Positions 1-8,868 of a DNA stretch of 64,000 nucleotides are shown piece by piece. The notes under the pieces are model-generated. The model did no database searches and was not told where the DNA came from. It saw nothing but the letters and a program-made list of their open reading frames with translations. The DNA is taken from assembly GCF_036195325.1 (NCBI RefSeq), contig NZ_CP108101.1, positions 2,356,001 through 2,420,000 on the forward strand. The letters run 5' to 3'. Made by a program: the position numbers and the translations under genes. Source of the DNA: Streptomyces sp. NBC_00234 (lineage in GTDB: Bacteria > Actinomycetota > Actinomycetes > Streptomycetales > Streptomycetaceae). Position 1 is the stretch's first letter. Every line of letters starts with the position of its first letter.

Positions 1-660
1 ATGGGCAACTGTCACCTCGGCTACGAGACCACCGTGCCCGTCACGATGGACGAGATCGCCATCCTCTCCGCCGCCGTCGTCCGGGGCACCAAGCGTGCCC
101 TCGTCGTCGGCGACCTGCCCTTCGGCTCGTACCAGGAAGGGCCCGTCCAGGCACTGCGCAACGCCACCCGGCTCGTCAAGGAGGCCGGCGTCGGCGCGGT
201 CAAGCTGGAAGGCGGCGAACGCTCCCACGAGCAGATCCGTCTGCTGGTCGAGTCCGGCATCCCGGTCATGGGCCACATCGGCCTGACCCCGCAGTCCGTC
301 AACGCGATGGGCTACCGGGTGCAGGGCCGCGGCGAGGAGGCCGCCCAGCAGCTGCTGCGCGACGCCAAGGCCGTGCAGGACGCCGGGGCGTTCGCCGTCG
401 TCCTGGAACTCGTACCGGCCGAGCTGGCCGCCGAGGTCACCCGCACCCTGCACATCCCGACCGTCGGCATCGGCGCCGGGGCGGGCACGGACGCCCAGGT
501 CCTCGTCTACACCGACATGGTCGGCCTGACCGGCGGCAAGGTGCCGCGCTTCACCAAGCAGTACGCCAACATGCGCAAGGTGCTCGGCGACGCCGCGAAG
601 GAGTTCGCGGACGAGGTCGTCGGCGGGACGTTCCCGCAGCCGGAGCACACGTTCCACTGA
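1..660 (+). CDS. panB: 3-methyl-2-oxobutanoate hydroxymethyltransferase PanB (5'-truncated by window edge)
   Basis: Cytosolic enzyme that makes ketopantoate from 2-oxoisovalerate and methylene-tetrahydrofolate, the first committed step to pantothenate and CoA. The frame is open from base 1 and begins inside the conserved GDS-x-GN block, so roughly the first 60 residues lie outside the window and the leading Met is internal. Visible family blocks are TTVPVTMDE (residues 10-18), the metal-site stretch [11 protein letters not shown] (35-45), KLEGG (68-72), [14 protein letters not shown] (88-101) and an IGIGAG segment near 155. The C-terminus is complete. It is followed by a strong hairpin terminator, so it is the last gene of its transcript. 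Identification is certain at family level. Confidence 0.97.
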   Translation: MGNCHLGYETTVPVTMDEIAILSAAVVRGTKRALVVGDLPFGSYQEGPVQALRNATRLVKEAGVGAVKLEGGERSHEQIRLLVESGIPVMGHIGLTPQSVNAMGYRVQGRGEEAAQQLLRDAKAVQDAGAFAVVLELVPAELAAEVTRTLHIPTVGIGAGAGTDAQVLVYTDMVGLTGGKVPRFTKQYANMRKVLGDAAKEFADEVVGGTFPQPEHTFH

Positions 661-685
661 CCCACGGACCACATCCCGCACCACC

Positions 686-720
686 GACAGCCCGCCGGCT
701 TCCCCCTCCGGCGGGCTGTC
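686..720 (+). terminator. Hairpin terminator after panB
   Basis: A perfect 13-bp inverted repeat (GACAGCCCGCCGG, 9-nt loop, CCGGCGGGCTGTC) begins 25 bp after the panB stop codon. It has no T tract, which is usual for GC-rich Streptomyces terminators. Confidence 0.8.
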
Positions 721-769
721 GGCCCGCTGTCGGGAAAATATCGGTGCGCTGTCAGCGGCGGATGGTCCC

Positions 770-1792
770 ATGGTCCCCATGACGCGAAACGACAAGAACC
801 CCAGGCGCGGCGGGAACGCCGTCGAAGTGAGGGGCCTGGTCAAGCACTACGGAGAGACCAAAGCACTCGACGGAGTCGACCTCGACGTGCGCGAGGGCAC
901 CGTCCTCGGTGTGCTCGGCCCCAACGGCGCGGGCAAGACCACCCTCGTACGCTGCCTCTCCACCCTGATCATCCCGGACGCCGGACACGCCGTCGTCGCC
1001 GGCTACGACGTGGTGAAGCAGCCGCGGCAGCTCCGCCGCACCATCGGTCTGACCGGCCAGTACGCCTCGGTCGACGAGAAGCTCTCCGGCTGGGAGAACC
1101 TCTACATGATCGGGCGGCTGCTCGATCTGCCGCGCAAGACCGCCCGCGCCCGCGCCGACGAGCTGCTGGAGCGGTTCTCGCTCACCGAGGCGGCCAAGCG
1201 CCCCGCGATGGACTACTCCGGCGGTATGCGGCGCAGGCTGGACCTGGCCGCCTCCATGATCGGCAGCCCGTCCGTCCTCTATCTGGACGAGCCGACGACC
1301 GGGCTCGACCCCCGCACCCGTAACGAGGTCTGGGACGAGGTGCAGCGCATGGTCGCCGAGGGGGCGACCGTCCTGCTCACCACCCAGTACATGGAAGAGG
1401 CCGAGCAGCTCGCCAACGAGCTCACCGTCATCGACAAGGGAAAGATCATCGCCCGCGGCGGAGTCGACGAGCTCAAGGCCAAGGTCGGCGGCCGGACCCT
1501 GCAGATCCGCCCCTCGGACCCGGCGGACCTCGCCGCGATGGCGCAGGCCGTCCGGGAGGCCGGTCTCGACGGGATCGCGGGCGCGCAGGCCGTCCCCGAC
1601 GAGGGCCTGCTGTACGTACCGATCCTGAGCGACTCACAGCTGACGGCGGTCATCGGACTGCTCGGCACCCGGGGCTTCTCGCTCGCCCATGTCGCCACCG
1701 CACTGCCCAGCCTGGACGAGGTGTTCCTCGCCATCACCGGTGAGAAGAGCTCGCACACGACCGACACGATTCCCGAGGAGGTCGCGGCATGA
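770..1792 (+). CDS. DrrA-family ABC transporter ATP-binding protein
   Basis: ATPase subunit of an ABC-2 type exporter of the daunorubicin-resistance (DrrA) family. Walker A GPNGAGKTT lies at residues 50-58, the signature YSGGMRRR near 153 and Walker B VLYLDEPTTGLD near 170. The C-terminal 100 residues match the DUF4162 extension typical of DrrA. The stop overlaps the start of the permease gene by 4 bp (ATGA), so the two are translationally coupled. The substrate cannot be read from sequence; relatives export drugs or lipids. ATG 779 is an alternative start, since neither ATG has a clear ribosome binding site. Confidence 0.93.
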   Translation: MVPMTRNDKNPRRGGNAVEVRGLVKHYGETKALDGVDLDVREGTVLGVLGPNGAGKTTLVRCLSTLIIPDAGHAVVAGYDVVKQPRQLRRTIGLTGQYASVDEKLSGWENLYMIGRLLDLPRKTARARADELLERFSLTEAAKRPAMDYSGGMRRRLDLAASMIGSPSVLYLDEPTTGLDPRTRNEVWDEVQRMVAEGATVLLTTQYMEEAEQLANELTVIDKGKIIARGGVDELKAKVGGRTLQIRPSDPADLAAMAQAVREAGLDGIAGAQAVPDEGLLYVPILSDSQLTAVIGLLGTRGFSLAHVATALPSLDEVFLAITGEKSSHTTDTIPEEVAA

Positions 1793-2637
1793 GCACGGCG
1801 ACTCTGACGCCCACCCCCACCGGAACCACGCCGGTGAAGACCGTCTCCGACGAGGGGCGGATCGGGCTGCGCGGCAATCTGCGGCACATCAGCGCCCTGG
1901 CACGGCGCAATCTGCTCCAGATCAAGAAGGATCCGGAGTCGATGTTCGATGTGCTCCTGATGCCGATCGTCTTCACGCTGCTCTTCGTGTACGTCTTCGG
2001 CGGGTCCGTCGGCGGGAGCATGGGCGGCGGCCGGCAGGAGTACCTCAACTACCTGGTCCCCGGCCTGATGGCCATGATGGGGATGAACATCGCCTCGGCG
2101 GTCGGCACGGGAGTCAACGACGACTTCCGCAAGGGCGTCATGGACCGGTTCCGTACGATGCCGATCGCCCGCTCCTCGGTGCTCATCGCGAAGATCGTGG
2201 TCGAGCTGGGCCGGATGATGGTCGCCACCCTCATCCTGCTGTGCATGGGCTTCGCGCTCGGCATGCAGCTCGGGACCTCGGTGCCCGGCCTCCTCGCGGC
2301 GGTCGCGCTCTCGGCGGTCTTCTCCGCCGCCATCATGTGGATCTTCATCCTGCTCGGCCTGGCCATGAAGACCGCGCAGGCCGTCCAGGGAACGGGGTTC
2401 CTGGTGCTGATGCCCCTGCAGTTCGGCTCGTCCATCTTCGCCCCGCCGCAGACGATGCCCGGCTGGCTCCAGACATTCACCGACTACAACCCGCTGTCCA
2501 ACCTGGCGGACGCCGTGCGCGGACTGATGATGGGCGGGCCCGTCGCCCACTCGGTGTGGATCACGCTCGCCTGGGCCGTCGGCATCACCGTGGTGACGGC
2601 GCCGCTCGCCGTCAGCAAGTTCCGCAAGAAGACCTGA
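1789..2637 (+). CDS. DrrB-family ABC-2 transporter permease
   Basis: Membrane partner of the preceding ATPase. The soluble N-terminus of about 60 residues is followed by about six hydrophobic segments, with the first near residues 58-78, and the ABC-2 region FRTMPIARSSVLIAKI lies between the second and third. Length (282 residues) is normal for DrrB-like permeases. The start codon sits in an ATGA overlap with the ATPase stop. The gene converges on the AfsR-like regulator with only 23 bp between the stop codons. Confidence 0.92.
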   Translation: MSTATLTPTPTGTTPVKTVSDEGRIGLRGNLRHISALARRNLLQIKKDPESMFDVLLMPIVFTLLFVYVFGGSVGGSMGGGRQEYLNYLVPGLMAMMGMNIASAVGTGVNDDFRKGVMDRFRTMPIARSSVLIAKIVVELGRMMVATLILLCMGFALGMQLGTSVPGLLAAVALSAVFSAAIMWIFILLGLAMKTAQAVQGTGFLVLMPLQFGSSIFAPPQTMPGWLQTFTDYNPLSNLADAVRGLMMGGPVAHSVWITLAWAVGITVVTAPLAVSKFRKKT

Positions 2638-2660
2638 CCGCCGCCGCGCGCCCGCGGTTC

Positions 2661-5600
2661 CTATCGGTACGCGTCCGCGAGGGCGGTGGCCTCCTCCAGG
2701 GTGAGGTCACCGCCCTCCGCGCGCGCTGCCGCGAAGGCCGCGTCCCCGGTCGCCGCACGGGCGATCTCCTCCGCCCGGGCCAGGTTCTGCCGTTCCATCG
2801 CCGTCGGGAGGTAGCCCTTCGGCAGGAGCGCCGCCTGGAGGCCCAGCAGCCGCGCCGCGTCCCTGCCGCGCCGCTCGCCGCCCAGCCCTGCGATCGCCCA
2901 GGCGGCCGTGACCAGGTGGATGGACGTCATCTGGGGCGCCACCATCAGCGACAGCCGGTCCTGAGAACGTTCCAGGGCCCGCAGGGCACGGCCCAGCGCC
3001 GTGGCGTACTCGCCTTCGAGGTTGTCCAGCCAGGCGAGCGACCCGACCACGAACCCGTCGAAGATCGCGACCGTCTCCGAGCTGAACTCCTCGCGCAACA
3101 GGCCGAATTCCACCCGGGCCTCGGCGATGCGGCCGGTACGCCCCAGCAGCAGACCCAGATGCAGCCGGGCCGCGGGCACCGCCTCGTGCCCGGAATGCCG
3201 TCCGTCGGCGAGGACGTCACGCAGGATGGCTTCCGCCTCCTCCTCACCGCCGGTCTCGGTGAGGACTCCCGCGTACCGGGAGCGCAGGTGTGCGACCTGC
3301 GACTGGGCGCCCAGGTGCTCGGCGTAGCCGATGGCGGCGAGGTAGTCCTCTGCGGCGAGGGCGTACGCCCCGGCCCGTTCGTTGGCCTCGCCGCGGGAGG
3401 CGAGCGATTCCGCGGCACCCCAGGCGTCGCCGAGCCGCACGAAGATCTCCAGGCTCTCGTCGGCGTCGACCCGGGCCTCGCCCGCCCAGTCGGGGCGGTT
3501 GGCCAGGACGTTGGCCCGCATCTGGAGGGCGGACCCCAGCTCCCACTCGTATCCGAACTCCCGGCAGGCCCGGACCGTTTCGTCCATCAGTTCGCGCAGC
3601 TGGGCGACCTCGCCGGTGAGCAGGATCGCGAACAGCCAGAGGGAACCGGGTTTACGGCAGGTCTGGGGCTGGCCCACCTGGTACGTCCGGGCGATCACCC
3701 GCAGCCGCTCCCGGCTGTCCTCGGTCATCCAGGAATCCGTGTGGTGGTCCATGCTGGCCAGCTGGATCAGCCGTACCCCGCGCCGCGCCTCCTCCAGTTG
3801 CTCGGGCACCCAGGGCGGCGGCCGGTCGGTGCACTGCTCCATGAGGGAGGGCGCCGGGGTGCCGGGCGGGGCGAACGGGTCCGGGCCCAGGGCGGCAGCC
3901 GCCTCGGCCCAACGGCGGGCGTCGGTGCGCAGATCGCGCATCATCCAGTACCAGGACAGGGAGAGGACCAGGCAGAGCACTTCCTGCTCGTCCCGGGCCG
4001 CGGCGGCGTGGCGGAGCGCGGTGCGCAGATTCTCGTACTCGCGCTGGAAGCGGTCGATCGCCGCCCGCTGACCGGCGCCCTGGAGCTCCGGCCCGGTGGT
4101 CCGGGCCAGCTCCCGGAAGTGCACGAGGTGCCGGCGCTCGGCGACAGCCCGCTCCCCCGCCTCGTCCAGCCGCTCCGAGGCGTACTCGCCGACGGTCTCC
4201 AGGAGCCGGTAGCGCATCTCGCCCGCGCCGTCGGGGGCCGCGACGACGAGGGACTTGTCGACAAGGAGACCCAGCAGCGCGGCGACATCACGGGCGTCGA
4301 CCGCGTCGGCGCCGTCCGGCAGGTCGTCCGCGGGGGCCGAACACACCTCTTCCGCCGCGTCGAGCCCACAGCCGCCCGCGAACACGGACAGCCGGCGCAG
4401 CACCGCGCGCTCGGCCGTGTCCAGCAGATCCCACGACCAGTCGACGACGGCACGCAGCGTCTGCTGACGCGGCAGCACGGTACGGCTGCCGTTGGTGAGC
4501 AGCCGGAAGCGGTCGTCGAGCCGGTCGGCGATCTGGCGCGGACCGAGCATCCGCAGCCGGGCCGCGGCGAGTTCGATGGCGAGCGGCATTCCGTCGAGCC
4601 GGCGGCAGATCTCCGCGACGGCTGCGGCGGTCCCGGCGTCCGCGTCGATACGGAACCCGGGGCTCGCCGCGGCGCCCCGGTCGGCGAGCAGCCGCAGCGC
4701 CATCGGATCGGGCAGCGGACCGACCGGACGGACGAACTCCCCGGGCACGCCGAGAGGTTCACGGCTCGTCGCCATGACGGTGAGTCCGGGACAGCGTGCG
4801 AGGAGGTGGTCGGCGAGCGAGGCGGCGGCCTCGACCACATGCTCGCAGTTGTCCAGGAGCAGCAGCATCCTGCGCCGCGAGCAGTGCTCGGTGAGCCGTA
4901 CGAGCGGGTCGTCGGCGTTCCGTTCGGCGGCCCGGATCTCCTCGGCGCCCGCACCCCTCAGCACGGTCTCCCGGGCACCGAGCGCGCCGAGCACGGCCTC
5001 GGCCACCCTGTCCGGATCGTCGACGGGGGCGAGCTCCGCCAGCCAGACACCGTCGGGCCACTCCTCGGCGAGTGTCTCGGCGACCTCCTGGGACAGCCGG
5101 GTCTTGCCCGCCCCGCCGGGACCGAGGAGGGTGACGAGCCGCGCCCCGGCGAGGTCCTCGCGCAGGGCGGCGATGTCCCCTTCCCGCCCGACGAAGCTGG
5201 TGAGTCTGGCCCGCAGGTTTCCCCGGCGCGGTGCGGCGGGGGCCGGGGCGGCGGGCAGGGCGGGGCCGGAGGGCGGGGCGGGCGCCGGCCCGTCCGGATG
5301 GAGCAATGCCGTGTGCAGATCGCGGAGTTCGGCGCCGGGTGCGGTCCCCAGACGGTCCGCGAGCACGGTGCGGACCTCCTCGTACGCCGCCAGCGCCTGT
5401 GCCGTACGCCCCGCGTCGCGCAGGGCCCGGATGCGCAGGGCCTGGAGGGGTTCGTCGATCGGGTGGGCCTCGGCGAGCGCGGCCAGTTCCGGCAGGGCTT
5501 CTTCGGGGTGGCCGAGGACGAGGACCGCGGTGAGCCGGGTGCGGCGGGCGGCCAGCCGCCGCGCCTCCAGTCCGGCAGCGGCGACGGCACGGTCCGGCAG

Positions 5601-6011
5601 GTCGGCGAGCACGGGCCTGCGCCACAGGGCGAGGGCCTCGTCGAGCACCTCGACGGCCTTTCCCGCGTCTCCCTCCGCCAGCGCCCGGGTCCCCTCCCCC
5701 ACCAGGCGCTCGAAGCGGTGCAGGTCCACGTCGTCCGCCTCGGCGGAGAGCCGGTAGCCGCCTTCCACGGACTCGACCGCCGCCCGTCCGAGCACCCTCC
5801 GGAGCCTGCTCACGAGTGCCTGGAGGGCGCCCACCGCATCCGCGGGCGGATCGCCGTCCCACACCTCGTCGACGAGCGCCGCGGCCCCGACCGTACGGCC
5901 CGGACGGAGCGCGAGGACGGTCAGCAGGGCACGCAGCCGCGCCCCGCCGAGGGCGACGGCCGAGCCGTCGGGGCGGAGAGCCCGGGTGGTTCCGAGGATG
6001 CTGTATCGCAC
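2661..6011 (-). CDS. AfsR/SARP-type transcriptional regulator with BTAD and NB-ARC ATPase domains
   Basis: Large cytosolic transcription activator. Residues 1-90 form an OmpR-type winged helix and 95-240 the bacterial transcriptional activation domain. After a Pro/Ala linker, an NB-ARC/STAND ATPase starts near 270 with Walker A GPGGAGKT (297-304) and a LLLLDNCEHV Walker B. The C-terminal 450 residues are alpha-helical and resemble TPR repeats. The architecture is that of AfsR and related SARP-STAND regulators of secondary metabolism, but no biosynthetic cluster adjoins it. The start is GTG; GACAAT lies 6 nt upstream, so the message may be leaderless. Target genes are unknown; the convergent DrrAB genes are the nearest candidates. 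Confidence 0.9.
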   Translation of the reverse strand: MRYSILGTTRALRPDGSAVALGGARLRALLTVLALRPGRTVGAAALVDEVWDGDPPADAVGALQALVSRLRRVLGRAAVESVEGGYRLSAEADDVDLHRFERLVGEGTRALAEGDAGKAVEVLDEALALWRRPVLADLPDRAVAAAGLEARRLAARRTRLTAVLVLGHPEEALPELAALAEAHPIDEPLQALRIRALRDAGRTAQALAAYEEVRTVLADRLGTAPGAELRDLHTALLHPDGPAPAPPSGPALPAAPAPAAPRRGNLRARLTSFVGREGDIAALREDLAGARLVTLLGPGGAGKTRLSQEVAETLAEEWPDGVWLAELAPVDDPDRVAEAVLGALGARETVLRGAGAEEIRAAERNADDPLVRLTEHCSRRRMLLLLDNCEHVVEAAASLADHLLARCPGLTVMATSREPLGVPGEFVRPVGPLPDPMALRLLADRGAAASPGFRIDADAGTAAAVAEICRRLDGMPLAIELAAARLRMLGPRQIADRLDDRFRLLTNGSRTVLPRQQTLRAVVDWSWDLLDTAERAVLRRLSVFAGGCGLDAAEEVCSAPADDLPDGADAVDARDVAALLGLLVDKSLVVAAPDGAGEMRYRLLETVGEYASERLDEAGERAVAERRHLVHFRELARTTGPELQGAGQRAAIDRFQREYENLRTALRHAAAARDEQEVLCLVLSLSWYWMMRDLRTDARRWAEAAAALGPDPFAPPGTPAPSLMEQCTDRPPPWVPEQLEEARRGVRLIQLASMDHHTDSWMTEDSRERLRVIARTYQVGQPQTCRKPGSLWLFAILLTGEVAQLRELMDETVRACREFGYEWELGSALQMRANVLANRPDWAGEARVDADESLEIFVRLGDAWGAAESLASRGEANERAGAYALAAEDYLAAIGYAEHLGAQSQVAHLRSRYAGVLTETGGEEEAEAILRDVLADGRHSGHEAVPAARLHLGLLLGRTGRIAEARVEFGLLREEFSSETVAIFDGFVVGSLAWLDNLEGEYATALGRALRALERSQDRLSLMVAPQMTSIHLVTAAWAIAGLGGERRGRDAARLLGLQAALLPKGYLPTAMERQNLARAEEIARAATGDAAFAAARAEGGDLTLEEATALADAYR

Positions 6012-6234
6012 CCGCCCATTGTCCGTGACGGTGACCGGTCATTGCACGGCGCCCGTGACGGGCGCGTCAGCGCGTCGTTCCGGAGGGCGGTGCGACCTGT
6101 CGAGAAAGGAGCCGGACGGCCATCCGATGGCGGGAGCCGTTGAGGAACCAACCTCCCGGCACGGGACGTTCTCGCCGTATCGCCCGTACTGTCGGGGCTC
6201 GCCGCATGCCGTCCAGCCACCAGGAGTTCCGCCG

Positions 6235-7038
6235 ATGACCACCGCAGCCACTCGCAGCGACCGGAGGGTCAGCCCGATCTTCCTCGCGATCGTCGCCGTC
6301 ACGGCGGTCTCGGGCTGGGCGGTGTGGACGGACTTCGCCGGGCAGACCGGCTTCGCGATCTTCCTGTTCGTCACCGCGGCCTGGATCGTCTCGCTCTGTC
6401 TGCACGAGTACGCCCATGCCCGTACCGCGCTGCACAGCGGGGACATCTCCATCGGGGCGAAGGGCTATCTCACCCTCAACCCCCTGAAGTACACCCATGC
6501 CCTGCTGAGCATCGTGCTGCCCGTGCTCTTCGTGATCATGGGTGGGATCGGGCTGCCGGGTGGCGCGGTCTTCATCGAGCGGGGCCGGATCAAGGGCCGC
6601 TGGCGGCACAGTCTGATCTCCGCGGCCGGGCCGCTGACCAACGTGCTGTTCGCGATCGTCTGCACGGCGCCGTTCTGGCTGCACGCACTCGACGGGGTGC
6701 CGCTCGCCTTCCGTTACGCGCTGGCGTTCCTGGCGCTGCTCCAGGTCACGGCCGCGATCCTGAACTTCCTGCCGATCCCGGGACTGGACGGCTACGGGGT
6801 GATCGAGCCCTGGCTCTCGCACTCCGTCCGCCGCCAGGTGGAGCCGTTCGCCCCGTTCGGGCTGATCGCGGTCTTCGGCATCCTGTGGATTCCCGAAGTG
6901 AACATCGCCTTCTTCGACGCCATCGACGCGTTCCTGCGCGGGCTCGGGGTCAGCGAGATCGAGACGTACTGCGGACAGGACCAGTACCGCTTCTGGCAGG
7001 CGTTCTGGGACGAGCAGAATCCGGTCTGCGGGGTGTGA
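6235..7038 (+). CDS. M50-family (site-2-protease-like) membrane zinc metalloprotease homologue
   Basis: Integral membrane protein of 267 residues. An HExxH zinc site (HEYAHA) lies in the second hydrophobic segment near residue 60, and an NFLPIPGLDGYG motif near residue 180 supplies the third zinc ligand (Asp), as in S2P/SpoIVFB-like proteases. Five to six membrane segments are predicted by eye. The frame is open upstream to 5986, but ATG 6235 is chosen because AGGAG ends 8 nt before it and the upstream part has no hydrophobic or conserved character. The substrate is unknown. A hairpin after the stop separates it from the convergent small gene. Confidence 0.85.
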   Translation: MTTAATRSDRRVSPIFLAIVAVTAVSGWAVWTDFAGQTGFAIFLFVTAAWIVSLCLHEYAHARTALHSGDISIGAKGYLTLNPLKYTHALLSIVLPVLFVIMGGIGLPGGAVFIERGRIKGRWRHSLISAAGPLTNVLFAIVCTAPFWLHALDGVPLAFRYALAFLALLQVTAAILNFLPIPGLDGYGVIEPWLSHSVRRQVEPFAPFGLIAVFGILWIPEVNIAFFDAIDAFLRGLGVSEIETYCGQDQYRFWQAFWDEQNPVCGV

Positions 7039-7074
7039 ACGACAGGGCCCGTCGTTGGATCAGGCCCTGGTCGT
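7039..7074. terminator. Probable bidirectional terminator
   Basis: ACGACAGGGCC pairs with GGCCCTGGTCGT (one-base bulge) around a 13-nt loop. It lies between the stop codons of two convergent genes and could serve both. Confidence 0.55.
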
Positions 7075-7077
7075 GTC

Positions 7078-7263
7078 CTAGCGGGCATCTCCGGCCGCGG
7101 CCGTCGCACGGTGCTTGCGCAGGTAGAACCACGCCATGTTCGAGGAGAGGCCGACCAGCAGCACCCAGATGATCCCGAGCCAGCTGCCCTGGACGAAGGA
7201 GACCACGGCTGCGCCGACGGCGAGGACGCAGACGGCGAGGGCGTAGAGGGCGAGGCGGGGCAT
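7078..7263 (-). CDS. Small two-helix membrane protein (61 aa)
   Basis: Hypothetical protein with two hydrophobic helices (about residues 3-22 and 28-46) followed by a basic tail YLRKHR. The start at 7263 is supported by AGGAG in GGACAGGAGCCCCCC just before the ATG. It lies 110 bp downstream of npdG on the same strand and could be cotranscribed with it. I do not recognise the family. It might be a small membrane chaperone or accessory peptide, but nothing in the sequence shows a function. Confidence 0.75.
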   Translation of the reverse strand: MPRLALYALAVCVLAVGAAVVSFVQGSWLGIIWVLLVGLSSNMAWFYLRKHRATAAAGDAR

Positions 7264-7373
7264 GGGGGGCTCCTGTCCGGGGATGGTGCGCGATCCCGTC
7301 CAGTGTCCCTCATGCCCCATTCCGCTCGGTGTCCGGTCCGGGGCCGCCTGGCGCGACCGGCCCCGCCGCCCGG

Positions 7374-8084
7374 TCACACGTCGGTGGCGCGCAGTCCCGC
7401 GTGGGCCTTGTAGCGGCGGTTGACCGAGATCAGGTTGGCGACCAGCGACTCGACCTGGTGCGCGTTGCGCAGCCGCCCGGCGAAGATGCCGCGCATGCCG
7501 GGGATACGGCCCGCGAGCGCCTGCACGAGGTCGGTGTCGGCGCGGACCTCGCCCAGCACCATCACATCGGTGTCGATCTCGTCGATCGTCGTGTCCTGGA
7601 GCAGCACCGCCGAGAGGTGGTGGAAGGCCGCGGTGACCCGCGAGTCCGGCAGCAGGGCGGCGGCCTGCTCGGCCGCGCTGCCCTCCTCGGGCTTGAGGGC
7701 GTACGCGCCCTTCTTGTCGAAGCCGAGCGGGTTGACGCAGTCGACGACGAGCTTCCCGGCGAGTTCCTCGCGCAGGGACTCCAGGGTCTTGGCGTGGCCG
7801 TCCCACGGCACGGCGACGATCACGATGTCGCTGCGCCGTGCGCAGTCCGCGTTGTCGGCGCCCTCGACGCCGAGGCCGAGCTCGGCGGCGGCCGTGCCGG
7901 CCCGTCCGGCGTCCCGGGAACCGATGATCACCTTCTGGCCGGCGCGGGCGAGACGGTAGGCGAGGCCGCGGCCCTGCGGGCCGGTCCCGCCGAGCACGCC
8001 GACGGTCAGTCCGGAGACGTCGGGAAGGTCCCAGGGGTCCTTGGCGGGGGGCTTGGGCGCGCTGCCGCTGTCGTGGGTAGTCAT
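7374..8084 (-). CDS. npdG: F420:NADP+ oxidoreductase (NpdG/Fno type)
   Basis: Transfers hydride between NADPH and cofactor F420, supplying reduced F420 in the cytosol. After a variable 30-residue N-terminus the Rossmann motif VGVLGGTGPQGRGLA is seen, followed by the NADP-binding IIGSRDAGRA and the family blocks VVDCVNPLGFDKKG and AFHHLSA. The length of 236 residues is typical. No F420-biosynthesis gene is nearby. A TAGTGT box lies 7 nt before the ATG, so the transcript is probably leaderless. Confidence 0.93.
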   Translation of the reverse strand: MTTHDSGSAPKPPAKDPWDLPDVSGLTVGVLGGTGPQGRGLAYRLARAGQKVIIGSRDAGRAGTAAAELGLGVEGADNADCARRSDIVIVAVPWDGHAKTLESLREELAGKLVVDCVNPLGFDKKGAYALKPEEGSAAEQAAALLPDSRVTAAFHHLSAVLLQDTTIDEIDTDVMVLGEVRADTDLVQALAGRIPGMRGIFAGRLRNAHQVESLVANLISVNRRYKAHAGLRATDV

Positions 8085-8091
8085 GGCCCCG

Positions 8092-8097
8092 ACACTA
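8092..8097 (-). promoter_or_regulatory. Leaderless-type -10 box of npdG
   Basis: TAGTGT (minus strand) lies 7 nt upstream of the ATG at 8084, and no ribosome binding site intervenes. Confidence 0.6.
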
Positions 8098-8222
8098 CTG
8101 CCAGGTAGGTCGGGGGCAGCGGCTGCACCGGCCGGGAGCGGTCGGGGCGCGGGAGCTCCCGTTCGGATGGTTCGCCGTCAACCCCGGGCGGCGCGGCGGG
8201 CCTTGCGGCATCATGCCGGACC

Positions 8223-8825
8223 ATGGATGCCGTACGTGTGGCGCTGTTGCGTGAAGTGCTCGCCGGGACCGAGTGGATCGCGGCGACGCGGCGCTTCGCC
8301 GGGACGCTCAGGTCGTCCGTGGTTCCGCACGGCGGCGGGCTGCTGCTCGTGGGGACCGAGGTGTACGAGCCGTGGCATCTGGCGGCGCACCTGGTCGACG
8401 AGTCCACCTGGTCCGGGCTGCCGGAGCTGCGCCCGACTCTGGTGCGGCACCGGGTGGAGGCCGGCGACCCGGTGCATCTGACCGTCGGTCTGGGCCGGAT
8501 CGAGGCGGCACGGCGGGGCGAGACGCTGCTCGTGGTGGCTCCTGAGCGGCCGGACGGCGGGTTCCTGGAGCGGGTGCACGACGCGCGGCGGGCCGGGGCG
8601 ACCGTGCTGGCCCTGGACGGCGGCGACCCGGAGGTGCGGGGGCTGGCCCACGAGGCGCTCTCGGTCACCGGTGAGGACGACGTGGACCTCGATACCGTGC
8701 AGCACCTGGTGAGCGCGGCGGCCGGGGAGAACGGCCGGCCCGCCCCGCGCGGTCGCCGCTCGTTCCGCGACCGGCTCTCCCGGCTGGCCGACCAGCTGAC
8801 CGCGCCGCCGCCCGCCCGCTGGTAA
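8223..8825 (+). CDS. Conserved hypothetical protein
   Basis: Soluble 200-residue protein, divergent from npdG. It has alternating beta/alpha character, with LLVVAPERPDGG (about 100-111) and ATVLALDGGDPE (about 122-133) resembling a Rossmann or SIS-like half domain, and a basic Pro-rich C-terminus. No catalytic motif is recognisable and there is no signal peptide. There is no good ribosome binding site before ATG 8223. It reads toward the following MFS gene 43 bp away and may be cotranscribed with it. Confidence 0.75.
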   Translation: MDAVRVALLREVLAGTEWIAATRRFAGTLRSSVVPHGGGLLLVGTEVYEPWHLAAHLVDESTWSGLPELRPTLVRHRVEAGDPVHLTVGLGRIEAARRGETLLVVAPERPDGGFLERVHDARRAGATVLALDGGDPEVRGLAHEALSVTGEDDVDLDTVQHLVSAAAGENGRPAPRGRRSFRDRLSRLADQLTAPPPARW

Positions 8826-8868
8826 TCCATTTGCACCGGAGACCCGGGCCGACGGACGATGACCCCTC

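Noticed and set aside
1689..6143. Very long open frame opposite the AfsR-like regulator
   Set aside because: Arg/Gly/Pro-rich shadow of GC-rich codon bias; no family motif, and the opposite strand encodes a clear STAND regulator.
5986..6234. 83-codon N-terminal extension of the M50 protease
   Set aside because: No hydrophobic or conserved features, and a good ribosome binding site precedes ATG 6235.
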